A DNA stretch of 64,000 bases, from contig NZ_CP035934.2 of assembly GCF_003024525.3 (NCBI RefSeq), positions 868,001 through 932,000 on the forward strand, in the 5' to 3' direction. Positions 54,988-64,000 of this stretch are shown piece by piece. Position numbers and translations under genes: made by a program. The DNA comes from Acinetobacter cumulans. GTDB lineage: Bacteria > Pseudomonadota > Gammaproteobacteria > Pseudomonadales > Moraxellaceae. The notes below the pieces were generated by a model that saw only the letters and a list, made by a program, of their open reading frames with translations, made no database searches and was not told the origin of the DNA. Every line of letters starts with the position of its first letter. Position 1 is the first letter of the stretch.

Positions 54988-55302
54988 TTACTCAATTACG
55001 CGAGGTACAAGGTACAAGCCTTCTTGCACGCTTGGCGCAACTGCTTGATATTCATCGCGATGATTGCTTTCTGATACCACGTCTTGACGTAATGGTTGTG
55101 GATGATCAAATGGGCTCTTTAATGGTTCAACACCATCTGTATTGATACCTTTTAAGGTGTCCATCATGCCTAAAATTTTATTTAAACTTTGAGCATATTC
55201 AGCAGATTGCGTGTCATCTAGCGACAATCGAGCCAGATGGGCAATCGATGAAACTGTTTGTGCATTGAGATCTGCAGAATGCTGTGCATCCGTTGTAGAC
55301 AT
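54988..55302 (-). CDS. gatC: Asp/Glu-tRNA amidotransferase subunit C
   Basis: This 104-residue protein has the GatC core [20 protein letters not shown] and [21 protein letters not shown], and the tail [17 protein letters not shown]. It wraps around GatA and stabilises the complex. First gene of the gatCAB operon, divergent from mreB. Confidence 0.95.
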   Translation of the reverse strand: MSTTDAQHSADLNAQTVSSIAHLARLSLDDTQSAEYAQSLNKILGMMDTLKGINTDGVEPLKSPFDHPQPLRQDVVSESNHRDEYQAVAPSVQEGLYLVPRVIE

Positions 55303-55435
55303 AACATTACCTAATCAGTATTAAAAAAATTCAAAATATCGAGGCTTATAATAAGCGATTGACTTGTTCAAATCATCACATTTAGTTAAAGTTGCCACCT
55401 TGCGTCCATATAAAAGTTTAACTGAGAACGTCCCC
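55303..55435. promoter_or_regulatory. Divergent promoter region gatC / mreB
   Basis: The 133-base gap contains GCTTATAATAAGC (55344-55356), a perfect palindrome holding TATAAT, and TTGACT at 55359-55364. Which strand each element serves is uncertain. Confidence 0.35.
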
Positions 55436-56482
55436 GTGATTCTAAAACGACTAATTGGCTTGTTTTCGCCTGATCTAGCCATTGATTTAGGTACTGCAAA
55501 TACACTTATTTATGCGCCAGGACGAGGCATTATATTAAATGAACCCACGGTTGTGGCTATTCGTCACAGTGGTTCACAAAAAATCGTTGCCGCAGTAGGT
55601 CTTGACGCGAAACAAATGCTAGGTCGTACACCAGCCAACATTTCTGCTATCCGTCCAATGAAAGACGGTGTGATTGCAGACTTTGAAGTGACTGAAACCA
55701 TGCTGAACCAATTTATTGGCAAAGTGCATGAAAAACGTCTCTTCCCACCAGCGCCACGTGTTGTGGTATGTGTGCCATGCAAATCAACTTTGGTTGAACG
55801 CCGTGCTATTCGTGAAGCCGTGTATAACGCTGGCGCACGTGACGTACGTTTAATTGAAGAGCCAATGGCGGCTGCAATTGGTGCGGGCATGCCTGTAGAG
55901 CAAGCATGCGGTTCTATGGTGGTTGATGTGGGTGGTGGTACAACTGAAATTGCGATTATTTCGCTACAAGGTTGTGTATATGCAGACTCACTCCGTATCG
56001 GTGGTGATGTATTTGATGAGCAAATCATTAACTACGTGCGTAAAGCGCATGGTTGTGTGATTGGTGAAACCACTGCTGAAAATATTAAAAAAGAAGTGGG
56101 TATGGCATTGCCTGATGAAGGCCAAAAACCACTTGAGATTGAAGTTCGTGGCCGTAACTTGGCAGAGGGTGTACCTCGTGCGATTACAGTAACATCGGAT
56201 GAAGTTACTCAAGCGATTTCTGATCCATTACAAAGCATTGTTTCAGCAGTAAAATCTGCTTTGGAACAAACGCCACCAGAGCTGTCTTCAGACATCGCTG
56301 AGCGCGGTATTGTGCTTACAGGTGGTGGTGCATTACTACGTAACCTAGACAAACTTCTTGCGAAAGAAACGGGCTTGCCTGTGGTGGTTGCTGAAGATCC
56401 TCTAACTTGTGTCACTCGTGGTGGTGGAAAAGTTCTAGATTTCTTTGATAATCCAAATCACGACATGTTATTTGTAGGCTAA
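55436..56482 (+). CDS. mreB: Rod shape-determining protein MreB
   Basis: This encodes 348 residues from GTG 55436 ([20 protein letters not shown]), which gives the usual family length; an upstream frame would add 24 unrelated residues. The actin-fold ATP motifs are [24 protein letters not shown] and [13 protein letters not shown]. MreB polymerises under the membrane and guides peptidoglycan synthesis for the rod shape. First gene of mreBCD. Confidence 0.97.
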   Translation: MILKRLIGLFSPDLAIDLGTANTLIYAPGRGIILNEPTVVAIRHSGSQKIVAAVGLDAKQMLGRTPANISAIRPMKDGVIADFEVTETMLNQFIGKVHEKRLFPPAPRVVVCVPCKSTLVERRAIREAVYNAGARDVRLIEEPMAAAIGAGMPVEQACGSMVVDVGGGTTEIAIISLQGCVYADSLRIGGDVFDEQIINYVRKAHGCVIGETTAENIKKEVGMALPDEGQKPLEIEVRGRNLAEGVPRAITVTSDEVTQAISDPLQSIVSAVKSALEQTPPELSSDIAERGIVLTGGGALLRNLDKLLAKETGLPVVVAEDPLTCVTRGGGKVLDFFDNPNHDMLFVG

Positions 56483-56498
56483 GAAAAGGACTGGGCGG

Positions 56499-57356
56499 GT
56501 GCAAACTCAACTGTTTTCTAGACAACCGCCATCTTTTCGCTCATTTATCATTGCGGTAATTACGTGCTTGGTTGTGCTATTCTTTGATTGGCGCATGCCA
56601 CACGTAATTCAACCGGCCAGAGACGTCTTGTACGCGGCATATAATCCTATTTATGCCATGGCAAGCTATCCAGTGTTATCGCGAGAATGGCTCAACCAGC
56701 AAACCAAATCAGAAGCACAACTGCGCCGTGAAAACACTGCTATGCAGGCAGAGCTATTGCAGGCACAAGTGCGCTTACAAAAGCTTTCTGAGCTTTCTGC
56801 AGAAAATACACGCTTGCGTGGTTTACTCGATACACCTCTTATTATTGATGGGCGTATGGAGATTGCAGAAGTGATTGGTACAGATGCTGACCCTCTACGT
56901 CATATTATTGTGATTAACCGCGGTTCAACCAGTCAACTACGCGTTGGCCAAACTGTGCTTGATGATAAGGGCGTGATGGGGCAAATTATCAATGTCTATC
57001 CGCATAGTAGTCGTGTGATGTTGCTCTCTGATAAAGAACATTCTTTATCGGTACGGCTTGAACATACGGGTATGCGTGCAATTGTTACGGGTACAGGCGA
57101 TTTAGGCCATTTAAAAATGGAATATGTACCAACCAGTGCCAACATCAAAGTAGGTGAAAAAGTGTATAGCTCAGGCTTAGGCGCACATTTTCCAGCGGGC
57201 TATTTGGTGGGGACAGTGGCAAAAGTGAGCCGTCATAATTCAGGCGAGTTTGCTAAAATTGATGTAATACCTGCAGCCCAATTGGCAGGCGGACATCACG
57301 TTGTGGTTTTATTTTCAGATTCTTTAGCGATGGAGCAACCGAATGCTGATCGCTAA
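56499..57356 (+). CDS. mreC: Rod shape-determining protein MreC
   Basis: This 285-residue protein starts at GTG 56499. It has one N-terminal membrane helix (SFIIAVITCLVVLFFDW), a coiled coil (about 65-105) and the periplasmic beta-domain with RHIIVINRGSTSQLRVGQTV and SSGLGAHFPAGYLVGTV. It links MreB to periplasmic cell-wall enzymes. Overlaps mreD by 14 bases. Confidence 0.95.
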   Translation: MQTQLFSRQPPSFRSFIIAVITCLVVLFFDWRMPHVIQPARDVLYAAYNPIYAMASYPVLSREWLNQQTKSEAQLRRENTAMQAELLQAQVRLQKLSELSAENTRLRGLLDTPLIIDGRMEIAEVIGTDADPLRHIIVINRGSTSQLRVGQTVLDDKGVMGQIINVYPHSSRVMLLSDKEHSLSVRLEHTGMRAIVTGTGDLGHLKMEYVPTSANIKVGEKVYSSGLGAHFPAGYLVGTVAKVSRHNSGEFAKIDVIPAAQLAGGHHVVVLFSDSLAMEQPNADR

Positions 57357-57834
57357 ACAAAGTCCAAAAGTACATCGCGATCCTTTAATGGCCATTATTT
57401 TTTCGGTCATTTTAGGGTCGATTCTGATGGTATACCCTTTATCTTATGAGATCACGGGGTGGCGACCATTATTCATGTTGTTAATCATGCTCTTTTGGGT
57501 ATTGTGTCAACCTACATGGTGTGGTATTTGGTTCGCTTTTGGCACAGGTTTATTTGCAGATTTACTTTTAGATTCCCCATTGGGGATGAATGCACTAAGT
57601 TTTGTACTTATTGCCTTTCTTTCACGGTTTTTAATCCGTGAACGCCGTATACTGACGTTTAGCAATTTATGGATTATTAGTGCTTTGGCTGTTTTAGCGC
57701 ACTTAACCATTGTTTGGCTGACGCAGGTCATGAGTGGTATTCACTTTTCATTTGCGCGCCATTGGCAACCTTTGCTTACCAGCATTTTGTTTTGGCCTGT
57801 CATTTATTATTTTCTACATAAATGGCGCATCTAG
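57343..57834 (+). CDS. mreD: Rod shape-determining protein MreD
   Basis: This 163-residue inner-membrane protein has five hydrophobic segments and the family segments PTWCGIWFAFGTGLFADLLL and DSPLGMNALSFVLIAFL. It completes the MreBCD complex. Overlaps mreC and maf at its two ends, so the genes are translationally coupled. Confidence 0.94.
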   Translation: MLIAKQSPKVHRDPLMAIIFSVILGSILMVYPLSYEITGWRPLFMLLIMLFWVLCQPTWCGIWFAFGTGLFADLLLDSPLGMNALSFVLIAFLSRFLIRERRILTFSNLWIISALAVLAHLTIVWLTQVMSGIHFSFARHWQPLLTSILFWPVIYYFLHKWRI

Positions 57835-58388
57835 TTCTTGCCTCAAGCTCGCCACGGCGCCGTGAATTGCTCACACAGCTCGGGCTTGAGTTCGATATTT
57901 TTAGCCCAGACATCGACGAGTCGGTTCGAGCACATGAACATGTTGCGGACTATGTCGAGCGTCTGTCGCGTCAAAAAGCTGAAGCCGTCCAAGCGCATTT
58001 TTCTGATGCCGTGATTATTGCTGCCGATACCAGTTTAGGGGTAGACGGTGTAATTTTAGGCAAGCCTATATCTAAGCAACACGCATTTGAAATGTGGCAA
58101 CAAATTTCTGGTCGCACCCATGATGTGTATTCTGGCGTTTGTGTACGTACAAAAGATAAAATTTACAGTATAGTAGTGCGTACACAGGTTGAATTTCAAA
58201 CACTTACTGTGCAAGATATGGAAGACTATTGGGCAACGGGTGAACCTGTTGGCAAGGCGGGAGCCTATGCGATACAGGGAATAGCTGCGCGCTATATTCC
58301 CCGAATTGAAGGAAGCTATTCCAATGTGGTTGGCTTACCTTTGCACGAGACAGTAGAGTTATTAAAGACAGTTAAGGTACTAAATTAA
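57822..58388 (+). CDS. maf: Maf family nucleoside triphosphate pyrophosphatase
   Basis: This 188-residue protein starts MAHLVLASSSPRRRELLTQL, the SxSPRR(R/Q)ELL signature, with the catalytic Asp in VIIAADTSLGVDGVILGKPI, and the tail GAYAIQGIAARYIPRIEGSY then SNVVGLPLHET. It hydrolyses dTTP/UTP-type or modified nucleotides. In Gammaproteobacteria it is typically placed between mreD and rng, as here. Confidence 0.95.
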   Translation: MAHLVLASSSPRRRELLTQLGLEFDIFSPDIDESVRAHEHVADYVERLSRQKAEAVQAHFSDAVIIAADTSLGVDGVILGKPISKQHAFEMWQQISGRTHDVYSGVCVRTKDKIYSIVVRTQVEFQTLTVQDMEDYWATGEPVGKAGAYAIQGIAARYIPRIEGSYSNVVGLPLHETVELLKTVKVLN

Positions 58389-58426
58389 CTGCAATACAGA
58401 ATTTTTATAATGTTTTGAGTCTTATT

Positions 58427-59881
58427 ATGTCTGACGAATTGTTGATTAACGTCACACCGATGGAATGTCGTGTGGCTTTAATTGAAAATGGCACCGTCAA
58501 TGAGCTATTTGTTGAGCGCACTGTTAAACGTGGATTGGTGGGCAATATTTATAAGGGAAAAGTGGTACGTGTGCTTCCGGGTATGCAAGCTGCTTTTGTT
58601 GATATTGGTCTCTCGCGTACAGCTTTTTTGCATATCAATGATATGGTTTGGCCACGTAATCAACCCACACCTAATGTCTTTGAATTACTCCAACCTGGGC
58701 AGATCCTGACGGTTCAAGTCATGAAAGATATGCTTGGTACCAAAGGCGCGCGATTAAGCACAGACCTATCTATTCCTTCTCGCTACTTGGTCATGATGCC
58801 TTTTGGCAGTCATACAGGTGTATCACAGCGCATTGAGTCTGAAGAGGAGCGTGATCGCTTACGTGGCATTATCGAGCGTATTCAAGCCGAGCATAAGCTT
58901 CCTGGTTCAGTTATTGTGAGAACGGCAGCGGATGGTATTGAAGAAGCAGCCATTGCACAAGACATGGCTTATTTGGCCAAGCTGTGGGAATACATACAAC
59001 GTAAGCAAAAAAGTATTGCAGTTCCATCGTTAATTTTTGAAGAGCTACCTTTACCACAGCGTGTTATACGTGATTTGGCCAACGAAAACACCGCTAAAAT
59101 TCATGTCGATTCACGAGAAATTCACGGCAAACTCAAAGAGTTTGTAGACGTTTTTGTACCGAATATGCGCGATAGCCTCATTCACTATCCAGGTGAGCGT
59201 CCAATTTTCGACTTGTATAATGTTGAAGAAGATATTCAAAAAGCCTTACAAACGCGTGTGGCTTTAAAGTCGGGCGGTTATCTGATGATTGACCAGACCG
59301 AAGCAATGACCACCATTGATGTAAATACAGGCTCTTATGTCGGTGGTCGTTCACTGGAAGATACTGTTTTTAAAACCAATATGGAAGCAACACAAGTGAT
59401 CGCCCGTCAATTAAGACTGCGTAACTTAGGTGGCATTATTATTATTGATTTTATTGACATGCAAGAAGCACAGCATCGTGAACAGGTGATGAGCCAGTTT
59501 GAAAAAATGCTCGAACGTGATCATGCCAAAACCAAAATTACCCAAGTCTCTGAACTGGGTTTGGTGGAAATGACACGTAAGCGCACACGTGAGTCATTAG
59601 AGCACTTGTTGTGTGAGTCCTGCCCAACTTGTCAGGGACGCGGTTATGTGAAAACTGCAGAGACAGTATGTTATGAAATATTTCGAGAAATCTTACGATA
59701 TGCGCGTGCTTTTGAATCGCAAGGTGGCTTTACCGTGGTTGCACATCCGTCTGTGATTGACCGATTGTTAACAGCCGAAGCACCTGCAGTGGCCGATTTA
59801 GAGCACTTTATTAGTCGTGTAATCAAGTTTCAGGTGGAAAATCTGTATACGCAAGAGCAATACGATATCATTCTGAGTTGA
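58427..59881 (+). CDS. rng: Ribonuclease G
   Basis: This encodes 484 residues from ATG 58427. It has an S1-like RNA-binding segment (GNIYKGKVVRVLPGMQAAFV, near residue 45), the catalytic metal Asp pair in TTIDVNTGSYVGG and IIIDFIDMQ, and the zinc-link CESCPTCQGRGYVKT typical of RNase E/G. It lacks the long C-terminal scaffold of RNase E. It trims the 16S rRNA 5' end and some mRNAs. Confidence 0.96.
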   Translation: MSDELLINVTPMECRVALIENGTVNELFVERTVKRGLVGNIYKGKVVRVLPGMQAAFVDIGLSRTAFLHINDMVWPRNQPTPNVFELLQPGQILTVQVMKDMLGTKGARLSTDLSIPSRYLVMMPFGSHTGVSQRIESEEERDRLRGIIERIQAEHKLPGSVIVRTAADGIEEAAIAQDMAYLAKLWEYIQRKQKSIAVPSLIFEELPLPQRVIRDLANENTAKIHVDSREIHGKLKEFVDVFVPNMRDSLIHYPGERPIFDLYNVEEDIQKALQTRVALKSGGYLMIDQTEAMTTIDVNTGSYVGGRSLEDTVFKTNMEATQVIARQLRLRNLGGIIIIDFIDMQEAQHREQVMSQFEKMLERDHAKTKITQVSELGLVEMTRKRTRESLEHLLCESCPTCQGRGYVKTAETVCYEIFREILRYARAFESQGGFTVVAHPSVIDRLLTAEAPAVADLEHFISRVIKFQVENLYTQEQYDIILS

Positions 59882-60023
59882 AATTGTAACAGAATATCGT
59901 TAAACACTTGTTACATCTGAAATTTTACTTTTAATCTCAGATTTACAATACTAGACACATCGAATAGCCAAAGCCATTTCTCAATTGAGAGAGGGGAAAT
60001 GGTTTAGCAAAGTGAGGTGTGTG

Positions 60024-60197
60024 ATGGGTGTAAGTAAAGCAGTGATTGAAACAGGCTTAAAACATGTACTAGATGCAAAAAATATGCATACGGCTTACAT
60101 CGTAGATGAGCGTGGTAATGAAGTACAAATTACAGCATCTATGATTCGTTCAGCTTGTCATGAATTATTAAAACAGTGTAGACACATTAAAAAATAA
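60024..60197 (+). CDS. Small hypothetical protein, 57 residues
   Basis: From ATG 60024 (GAGGTGTGTG upstream) this reads MGVSKAVIETGLKHVLDAKN MHTAYIVDERGNEVQITASM IRSACHELLKQCRHIKK: a helix, a strand pair with VDERGNEV, and a basic helix. It recalls short PA1571-like proteins of pseudomonads. Not long enough to decide function. A terminator follows at once. Confidence 0.6.
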   Translation: MGVSKAVIETGLKHVLDAKNMHTAYIVDERGNEVQITASMIRSACHELLKQCRHIKK

Positions 60198-60224
60198 GGG
60201 GCATATAGAGCCCCTTATTTTTTT
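60191..60224 (+). terminator. Terminator after the small ORF
   Basis: AAATAAGGGGC / GCCCCTTATTT with loop ATATAGA then TTTTG. Confidence 0.85.
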
Positions 60225-60315
60225 GTCATTTTGAAGTCTCAACCCTCAAGCTGAGGGGGGTGAGATGATTTAAATTGGATTGCTAAGTTCTTTTAATGCG
60301 ATCAGATTGGAGAAT

Positions 60316-61695
60316 CTAACTGACCGCTTGCAACTTTGGGTGATTGGCATTCACAATTGCTTCAAAGGTTTGAATCTCATCTTCTAAATGGGTAAGTAAG
60401 TTCTGCATTTTAGGTAATGCATTACGACAAGCAGTTAAACCCACTTCCAATTTATCCATATAACTGGTCATTGTAATGTTCAGCGCTTGGCCATCCAAAA
60501 TAATAGAAGCAGGATACAAGGCTTCTAAACGTGCACCATTCCAATACAAAGGCTCTTGAGGGCCTGGCACATTTGAAATAACAAGGTTAAACGCTTGACG
60601 TTTTGGCATAAGGCCAGACGCAATATTTAAGCCAGCAGCACCATAAATAAACGCACTATAATTCAAAATTTGATTCGCATTCATGCGTTTAAAGCGTTGT
60701 TTGGCATTCAGCACACTGCGACGCACTATTTTTAAACGCTCTAGTGGATCATCTTTATGCGTACCCAAATTCGCTAAAATCATGGTGATACGGTTTGATG
60801 TTTCTGAGTCATCATCACGAATAGAAGCAGGGACCATGGCGATCAATGGTTTTTTCGGAAGTGCATTTTGATGAATTAAATATTCACGCAGTGCGCCTGA
60901 ACAAATCGCCAGTACGGTATCGTTAATCGTCACACCCAATGCATTGGAAATATGACGCAAACGCGAAAACTCAAATGATTGTGCGGCAAAACGACGTGAA
61001 GAGCTGACACGCTGATTTAAAATAGAGCTCGGCGCTTGGAAGCTAGACACGTAGTCAGGATTGCGTCCCATGTCTTTCATGATGGTCTGAGACAGCTCGT
61101 AGGCAACACGTGGTGTGGCTTGTAGCTGGCTTTTTAGACCATCTAAAATACTTTTTGCCCGGCTGACTTTGGGCTGTTTTAAGCGTTTTGCACGCGGGCC
61201 TTCAACACACCAAGGCGGTACAATACTTTTAGTTGTTGGATCATGCGCAAGAGATTTTTGTACCAGACGCATACCTGCGATACCATCCACCATGGCGTGG
61301 TGAATCTTGAAATACATGGCAAAGCGGTTGCCTTCAATTCCTTCAATAATATGGCAGGTCCATAAAGGTTTAGCACGGTCGATGAGTGCGCTATGTTCTT
61401 GTGAGATATAAGTAAGTAATTCACGAATTCGACCAGGCTGTGGTAAGGCAATATGGCGAAAATGATGATCTAAATCAAATTCTTCATCTTCATCCCAAAA
61501 GAACCCATTCAATTTGTTATTAAAAGGTGGAATGGGAATCGACTTTGAGTTTCGAATATCTGAGACTAAATCTTGAATAAAAGATGCGGCTACATTGTCT
61601 GGAATTTGAAATAAAAATAGACCGCCCACGTGCATGGGTTGTTGCCGTTTTTCCAAAGATAGAAAAATAAAGTCAATTGGGTGTAATGGACGCAT
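60316..61695 (-). CDS. atfA: Wax ester synthase / diacylglycerol acyltransferase (WS/DGAT)
   Basis: This 459-residue bifunctional acyltransferase has HHAMVDG at residues 132-138, the catalytic motif HHxxxDG, and the later segments VPASIRDDDSETSNRITMIL and NLVISNVPGPQEPLYWNGAR. Its start MRPLHPIDFIFLSLEKRQQP and overall length match, from memory, AtfA of Acinetobacter baylyi (458 residues). It makes wax esters and triacylglycerols from acyl-CoA and fatty alcohol or diacylglycerol, stored in cytoplasmic lipid bodies. Transcribed alone. Confidence 0.96.
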   Translation of the reverse strand: MRPLHPIDFIFLSLEKRQQPMHVGGLFLFQIPDNVAASFIQDLVSDIRNSKSIPIPPFNNKLNGFFWDEDEEFDLDHHFRHIALPQPGRIRELLTYISQEHSALIDRAKPLWTCHIIEGIEGNRFAMYFKIHHAMVDGIAGMRLVQKSLAHDPTTKSIVPPWCVEGPRAKRLKQPKVSRAKSILDGLKSQLQATPRVAYELSQTIMKDMGRNPDYVSSFQAPSSILNQRVSSSRRFAAQSFEFSRLRHISNALGVTINDTVLAICSGALREYLIHQNALPKKPLIAMVPASIRDDDSETSNRITMILANLGTHKDDPLERLKIVRRSVLNAKQRFKRMNANQILNYSAFIYGAAGLNIASGLMPKRQAFNLVISNVPGPQEPLYWNGARLEALYPASIILDGQALNITMTSYMDKLEVGLTACRNALPKMQNLLTHLEDEIQTFEAIVNANHPKLQAVS

Positions 61696-61862
61696 AGGGG
61701 TGATTGCCTCATTGCAATATCTATGGGAACTCTTGTCTGAGTTACCTTGTTAGAATTATATGATTTCTTATGCAGTATAACGGGTTTAGCTTAAAAAAAA
61801 ATGAAATTCTGTGCATTTATAAGGTGAAAAAAACCACTGCATGGGCAGTGGTTTTGATGGGC

Positions 61863-62597
61863 TTATTTTTTCATATTGCCTGCATGCAAACCGCATTCTT
61901 TATGCGTGGCATCTTCCCACCACCAACGACCTTCACGTTCGTGTTGGTTTGGAAGAACGGGGCGAGTGCAAGGCTCACAACCAATGGAGGTGAAGCCACG
62001 TTCATGCAATGGATTGTATGGAATTTCCATGAGACGGATATAATTCCAAACATCTGCGCTAGACCAGTTAGCTAATGGGTTATATTTGATGAGTTGCTTG
62101 CCAGGACCTGAAAAACCAGGGTCGGCTTGAACCACAGGAATTTCATTACGCGTACCTGGACTTTGGTCTTTACGTTGACCTGTAATCCAACCATCCAAAG
62201 TTGCTAGTTTTTTACGTAGTGGCTGTACTTTACGAATACCACAGCATTCTTTGTGGTCATCTTGATAAAAACTGAAAAAGCCTTTTTCGGACACAAGTTT
62301 TTGTACAGCTTCAGACTCTGGGAAGCAAATTTCAATATCAATTTTATAGTGTTTGCGCACGGTATCTAAAAATTGATAGGTCTCTGGGTGTAAGCGACCA
62401 GTATCTAGGCTAAAGACACGAAAAGGAATACCTAAATTAGATGCAAGATCAATAAGAACAACATCTTCTGCACCAGAAAAAGAAATCGCAATTTCGCCTT
62501 GTTGGCTCAGTGCAAGTTTCATAATTTCAGACGGAGATTTGTCTGCATATTCAGATGCAAGTGCATCTACAAGATTAATACTTGGGATTGTAGTCAT
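61863..62597 (-). CDS. cysH: Adenylyl-/phosphoadenylyl-sulfate reductase (CysH, iron-sulfur type)
   Basis: This 244-residue enzyme has the P-loop-like [15 protein letters not shown], then [14 protein letters not shown] and [20 protein letters not shown] followed by KECGLH. The CC and CxxC pairs bind the [4Fe-4S] cluster of APS-type reductases; the last Cys of ECGLH is the catalytic thiol. It reduces APS (or PAPS) to sulphite in cysteine synthesis. Transcribed alone. Confidence 0.95.
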   Translation of the reverse strand: MTTIPSINLVDALASEYADKSPSEIMKLALSQQGEIAISFSGAEDVVLIDLASNLGIPFRVFSLDTGRLHPETYQFLDTVRKHYKIDIEICFPESEAVQKLVSEKGFFSFYQDDHKECCGIRKVQPLRKKLATLDGWITGQRKDQSPGTRNEIPVVQADPGFSGPGKQLIKYNPLANWSSADVWNYIRLMEIPYNPLHERGFTSIGCEPCTRPVLPNQHEREGRWWWEDATHKECGLHAGNMKK

Positions 62598-62808
62598 GTG
62601 TGTCCTGGCAATAGGCTTGGAAACGGCAAACCTATATTAATTTATTTCACATCTATTTTAATAGAAATGCTAAAGATGACTTATTAATAAAAATTAGATT
62701 GATATGAAAAAAATAGAATTAATAAAGCTGAGCGTTCATATATAAACATCGGCTATGATAGATACAACTTTTAATAACTTTTTACAACACTGACATTTGG
62801 GAGAACCC

Positions 62809-63426
62809 ATGGAAATCGTATGTCTAGATCTTGAGGGCGTGTTAGTTCCAGAAATTTGGATTAACTTTGCAAAAAAAACAGGGATTAAGGAGCTTGAGGC
62901 GACCACACGTGATATCCCAGACTACGATGTGCTAATGACACAACGTTTAAACATTCTTAAACAACATGGTTTAGGTTTAAACGACATTCAAGCGGTTATT
63001 GCAGATATGGGGCCATTTGAAGGTGCGAAAGAGTTTGTAGAATGGGTGCGTACGCATTTTCAACTCATTATTCTTTCTGACACATTCTATGAATTTGCTC
63101 ATCCATTAATGAAACAATTGGGATGGCCAACGATTTTCTGTCATAAATTAGAAACTGACGAAAATGGCATGATCACTGCGTATAAACTGCGTCAGCCTGA
63201 TCAAAAACGTAAAGCAGTACAAGCATTACATGGTTTGAACTTCCGTGTGATTGCGGCTGGTGACTCTTATAATGATACGACGATGCTAGGCGAAGCAGAC
63301 AAAGGTTTCTTGTTTGATGCACCTGCAAACGTTATTGCAGAATTCCCGCAATTCCCACCAATTCATGGTTATGCAGCATTAAAACAAGCGATTCGTGAAG
63401 CATCGGTACGTGATATTCCTGAATAA
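62809..63426 (+). CDS. thrH: ThrH, phosphoserine phosphatase/homoserine phosphotransferase
   Basis: This encodes 205 residues from ATG 62809 (GGGAGA upstream). It is a HAD-family enzyme: VCLDLEGVLVPEIWI has the first motif in its ThrH form (DLE instead of the usual DxD), LIILSDTFYEF is motif II and AAGDSYNDTTML with an earlier Lys (KRKA) supplies motifs III and IV. In Pseudomonas ThrH can transfer phosphate from phosphoserine to homoserine. The 205-residue length and DLE motif favour ThrH over SerB. Confidence 0.92.
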   Translation: MEIVCLDLEGVLVPEIWINFAKKTGIKELEATTRDIPDYDVLMTQRLNILKQHGLGLNDIQAVIADMGPFEGAKEFVEWVRTHFQLIILSDTFYEFAHPLMKQLGWPTIFCHKLETDENGMITAYKLRQPDQKRKAVQALHGLNFRVIAAGDSYNDTTMLGEADKGFLFDAPANVIAEFPQFPPIHGYAALKQAIREASVRDIPE

Positions 63427-63458
63427 TCAAATGTGATTGTGAATTTAGCAATCAATAA

Positions 63459-63488
63459 GAGAAGGGCGCCAATGGCGCCCTTTCTTGT
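63459..63488. terminator. Terminator between thrH and the FadL-like gene
   Basis: GAAGGGCGCC-AAT-GGCGCCCTTTC is a GC-rich hairpin with T-rich TTTCTTGTTT on the right, between convergent genes. Confidence 0.85.
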
Positions 63489-63511
63489 TTAATCCTAATT
63501 TGTAACGCCAA

Positions 63512-64000
63512 TTAGAAGCGGTAACCGATTTTCAAGCTATAACCGATTGCATCATTGTCTTTAAAGTTGGCAGAATATTCATCTGAACCAAATACACTCG
63601 CAACTTGTGATTTAGCATCGCCGAGCATAAAGTATTTAACGCCAGCTTGAATAAAGCTTTGTGGTGTTGGGCTGAATTGGCCGCCTAAACCTACACTCCA
63701 ATAGCCATCTGTTGGTCCAAGTGTTGAAACAGGATTACCTGCACCAGAATCCCAACCCACCATGACTGTACCAGCCCATTGGTCATTAAATTTACGACCT
63801 ACACCCACATTTGCAGAAATTTGGTCTTTATCGTATGCGATTAAATCAAAACCAGTTGGTTTTCCTGTGCTTCCTGCAATAGTCGATATTTGAGTTGCTT
63901 CACCAAATTGATGAGGTCGAATACTGAAATTAGACCAGTCCACCCAACGTAACTGAGCAAATGCGACAGTATTTGCCATGATACCGCTTTGTAAATCAAT
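63512..64000 (-). CDS. FadL-family outer-membrane protein, C-terminal part
   Basis: The frame enters from the right edge (IDLQSGIMANTVAFAQLRWVDWSNF...) and ends YSLKIGYRF at 63512, giving 162 residues of a longer gene. AxTVAFAQLRWVDWS(N)F is the family pattern (in FadL: ...xVxxSxRWVDWSxF), and the C-terminal F marks a beta-barrel. It likely passes long-chain fatty acids, which would fit the wax ester synthase nearby. The N-terminus and signal peptide lie outside the window. Confidence 0.85.
   Translation of the reverse strand: MDLQSGIMANTVAFAQLRWVDWSNFSIRPHQFGEATQISTIAGSTGKPTGFDLIAYDKDQISANVGVGRKFNDQWAGTVMVGWDSGAGNPVSTLGPTDGYWSVGLGGQFSPTPQSFIQAGVKYFMLGDAKSQVASVFGSDEYSANFKDNDAIGYSLKIGYRF

Overview
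The window is chromosomal DNA of an Acinetobacter species (Moraxellaceae, Gammaproteobacteria). Low GC content, a wax ester synthase/DGAT closely matching the AtfA I remember from Acinetobacter baylyi, the bamE/fur and pilT/yggS divergent pairs, a GatCAB-mreBCD-maf-rng neighbourhood and a tmRNA with the tag ANDESYALAA all fit this. The species cannot be fixed from the sequence alone.

Bases 1-22,000 are mostly core genome: a hemerythrin-like C-terminus, an RnfH-family protein, bamE divergent from fur, the type IV pilus retraction ATPases pilT-pilU divergent from a PLP homeostasis gene, the SbcCD nuclease, small metabolic genes (thiO, hemB, thioesterase, epimerase), an emrAB-type efflux pair and glpK. 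A gene-free stretch near 11.5-11.7 kb can fold into a structured RNA with a strong terminator, and may be a 6S-type RNA.

At 22,163-22,521 lies the tmRNA gene ssrA. Its 3' end is followed by a decayed island: a P4-type integrase remnant (in-frame stop and frameshift), a 528-residue unknown protein, an AlpA-like DNA-binding protein, a Rha-type phage regulator and a small unknown ORF. The island ends in an IS3-family insertion sequence of 1,282 bp.

A second copy of the same IS, of equal length and opposite orientation, lies at 39,984-41,265. Each copy has its own target duplication (ATA; TTTA), so they inserted independently. Between them are a TetR and a MarR regulator, an AAHS-type transporter and a catabolic set (hydratase/dehydrogenase fusion, acyl-CoA ligase, acyl-CoA dehydrogenase, thioesterase, OprD-type porin) that probably imports and beta-oxidises an unidentified carboxylic acid, then a TonB-dependent receptor under a likely Fur box. 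IS copy 2 separates the receptor from small membrane proteins (DUF3325 type) and a PepSY protein that normally accompany such receptors.

From 43.7 to 52 kb are less conserved genes: an HD hydrolase that seems to start at ATT, sbmA, a lipoprotein, exported small proteins, an M15-like protein, an AT-rich orphan gene and several CTCCCTAACCCTC-type intergenic palindromes. From 52 kb to the end the core genome resumes: gatCAB, mreBCD-maf-rng, a small ORF, the wax ester synthase, cysH, thrH and the C-terminal part of a FadL-type porin running off the window.
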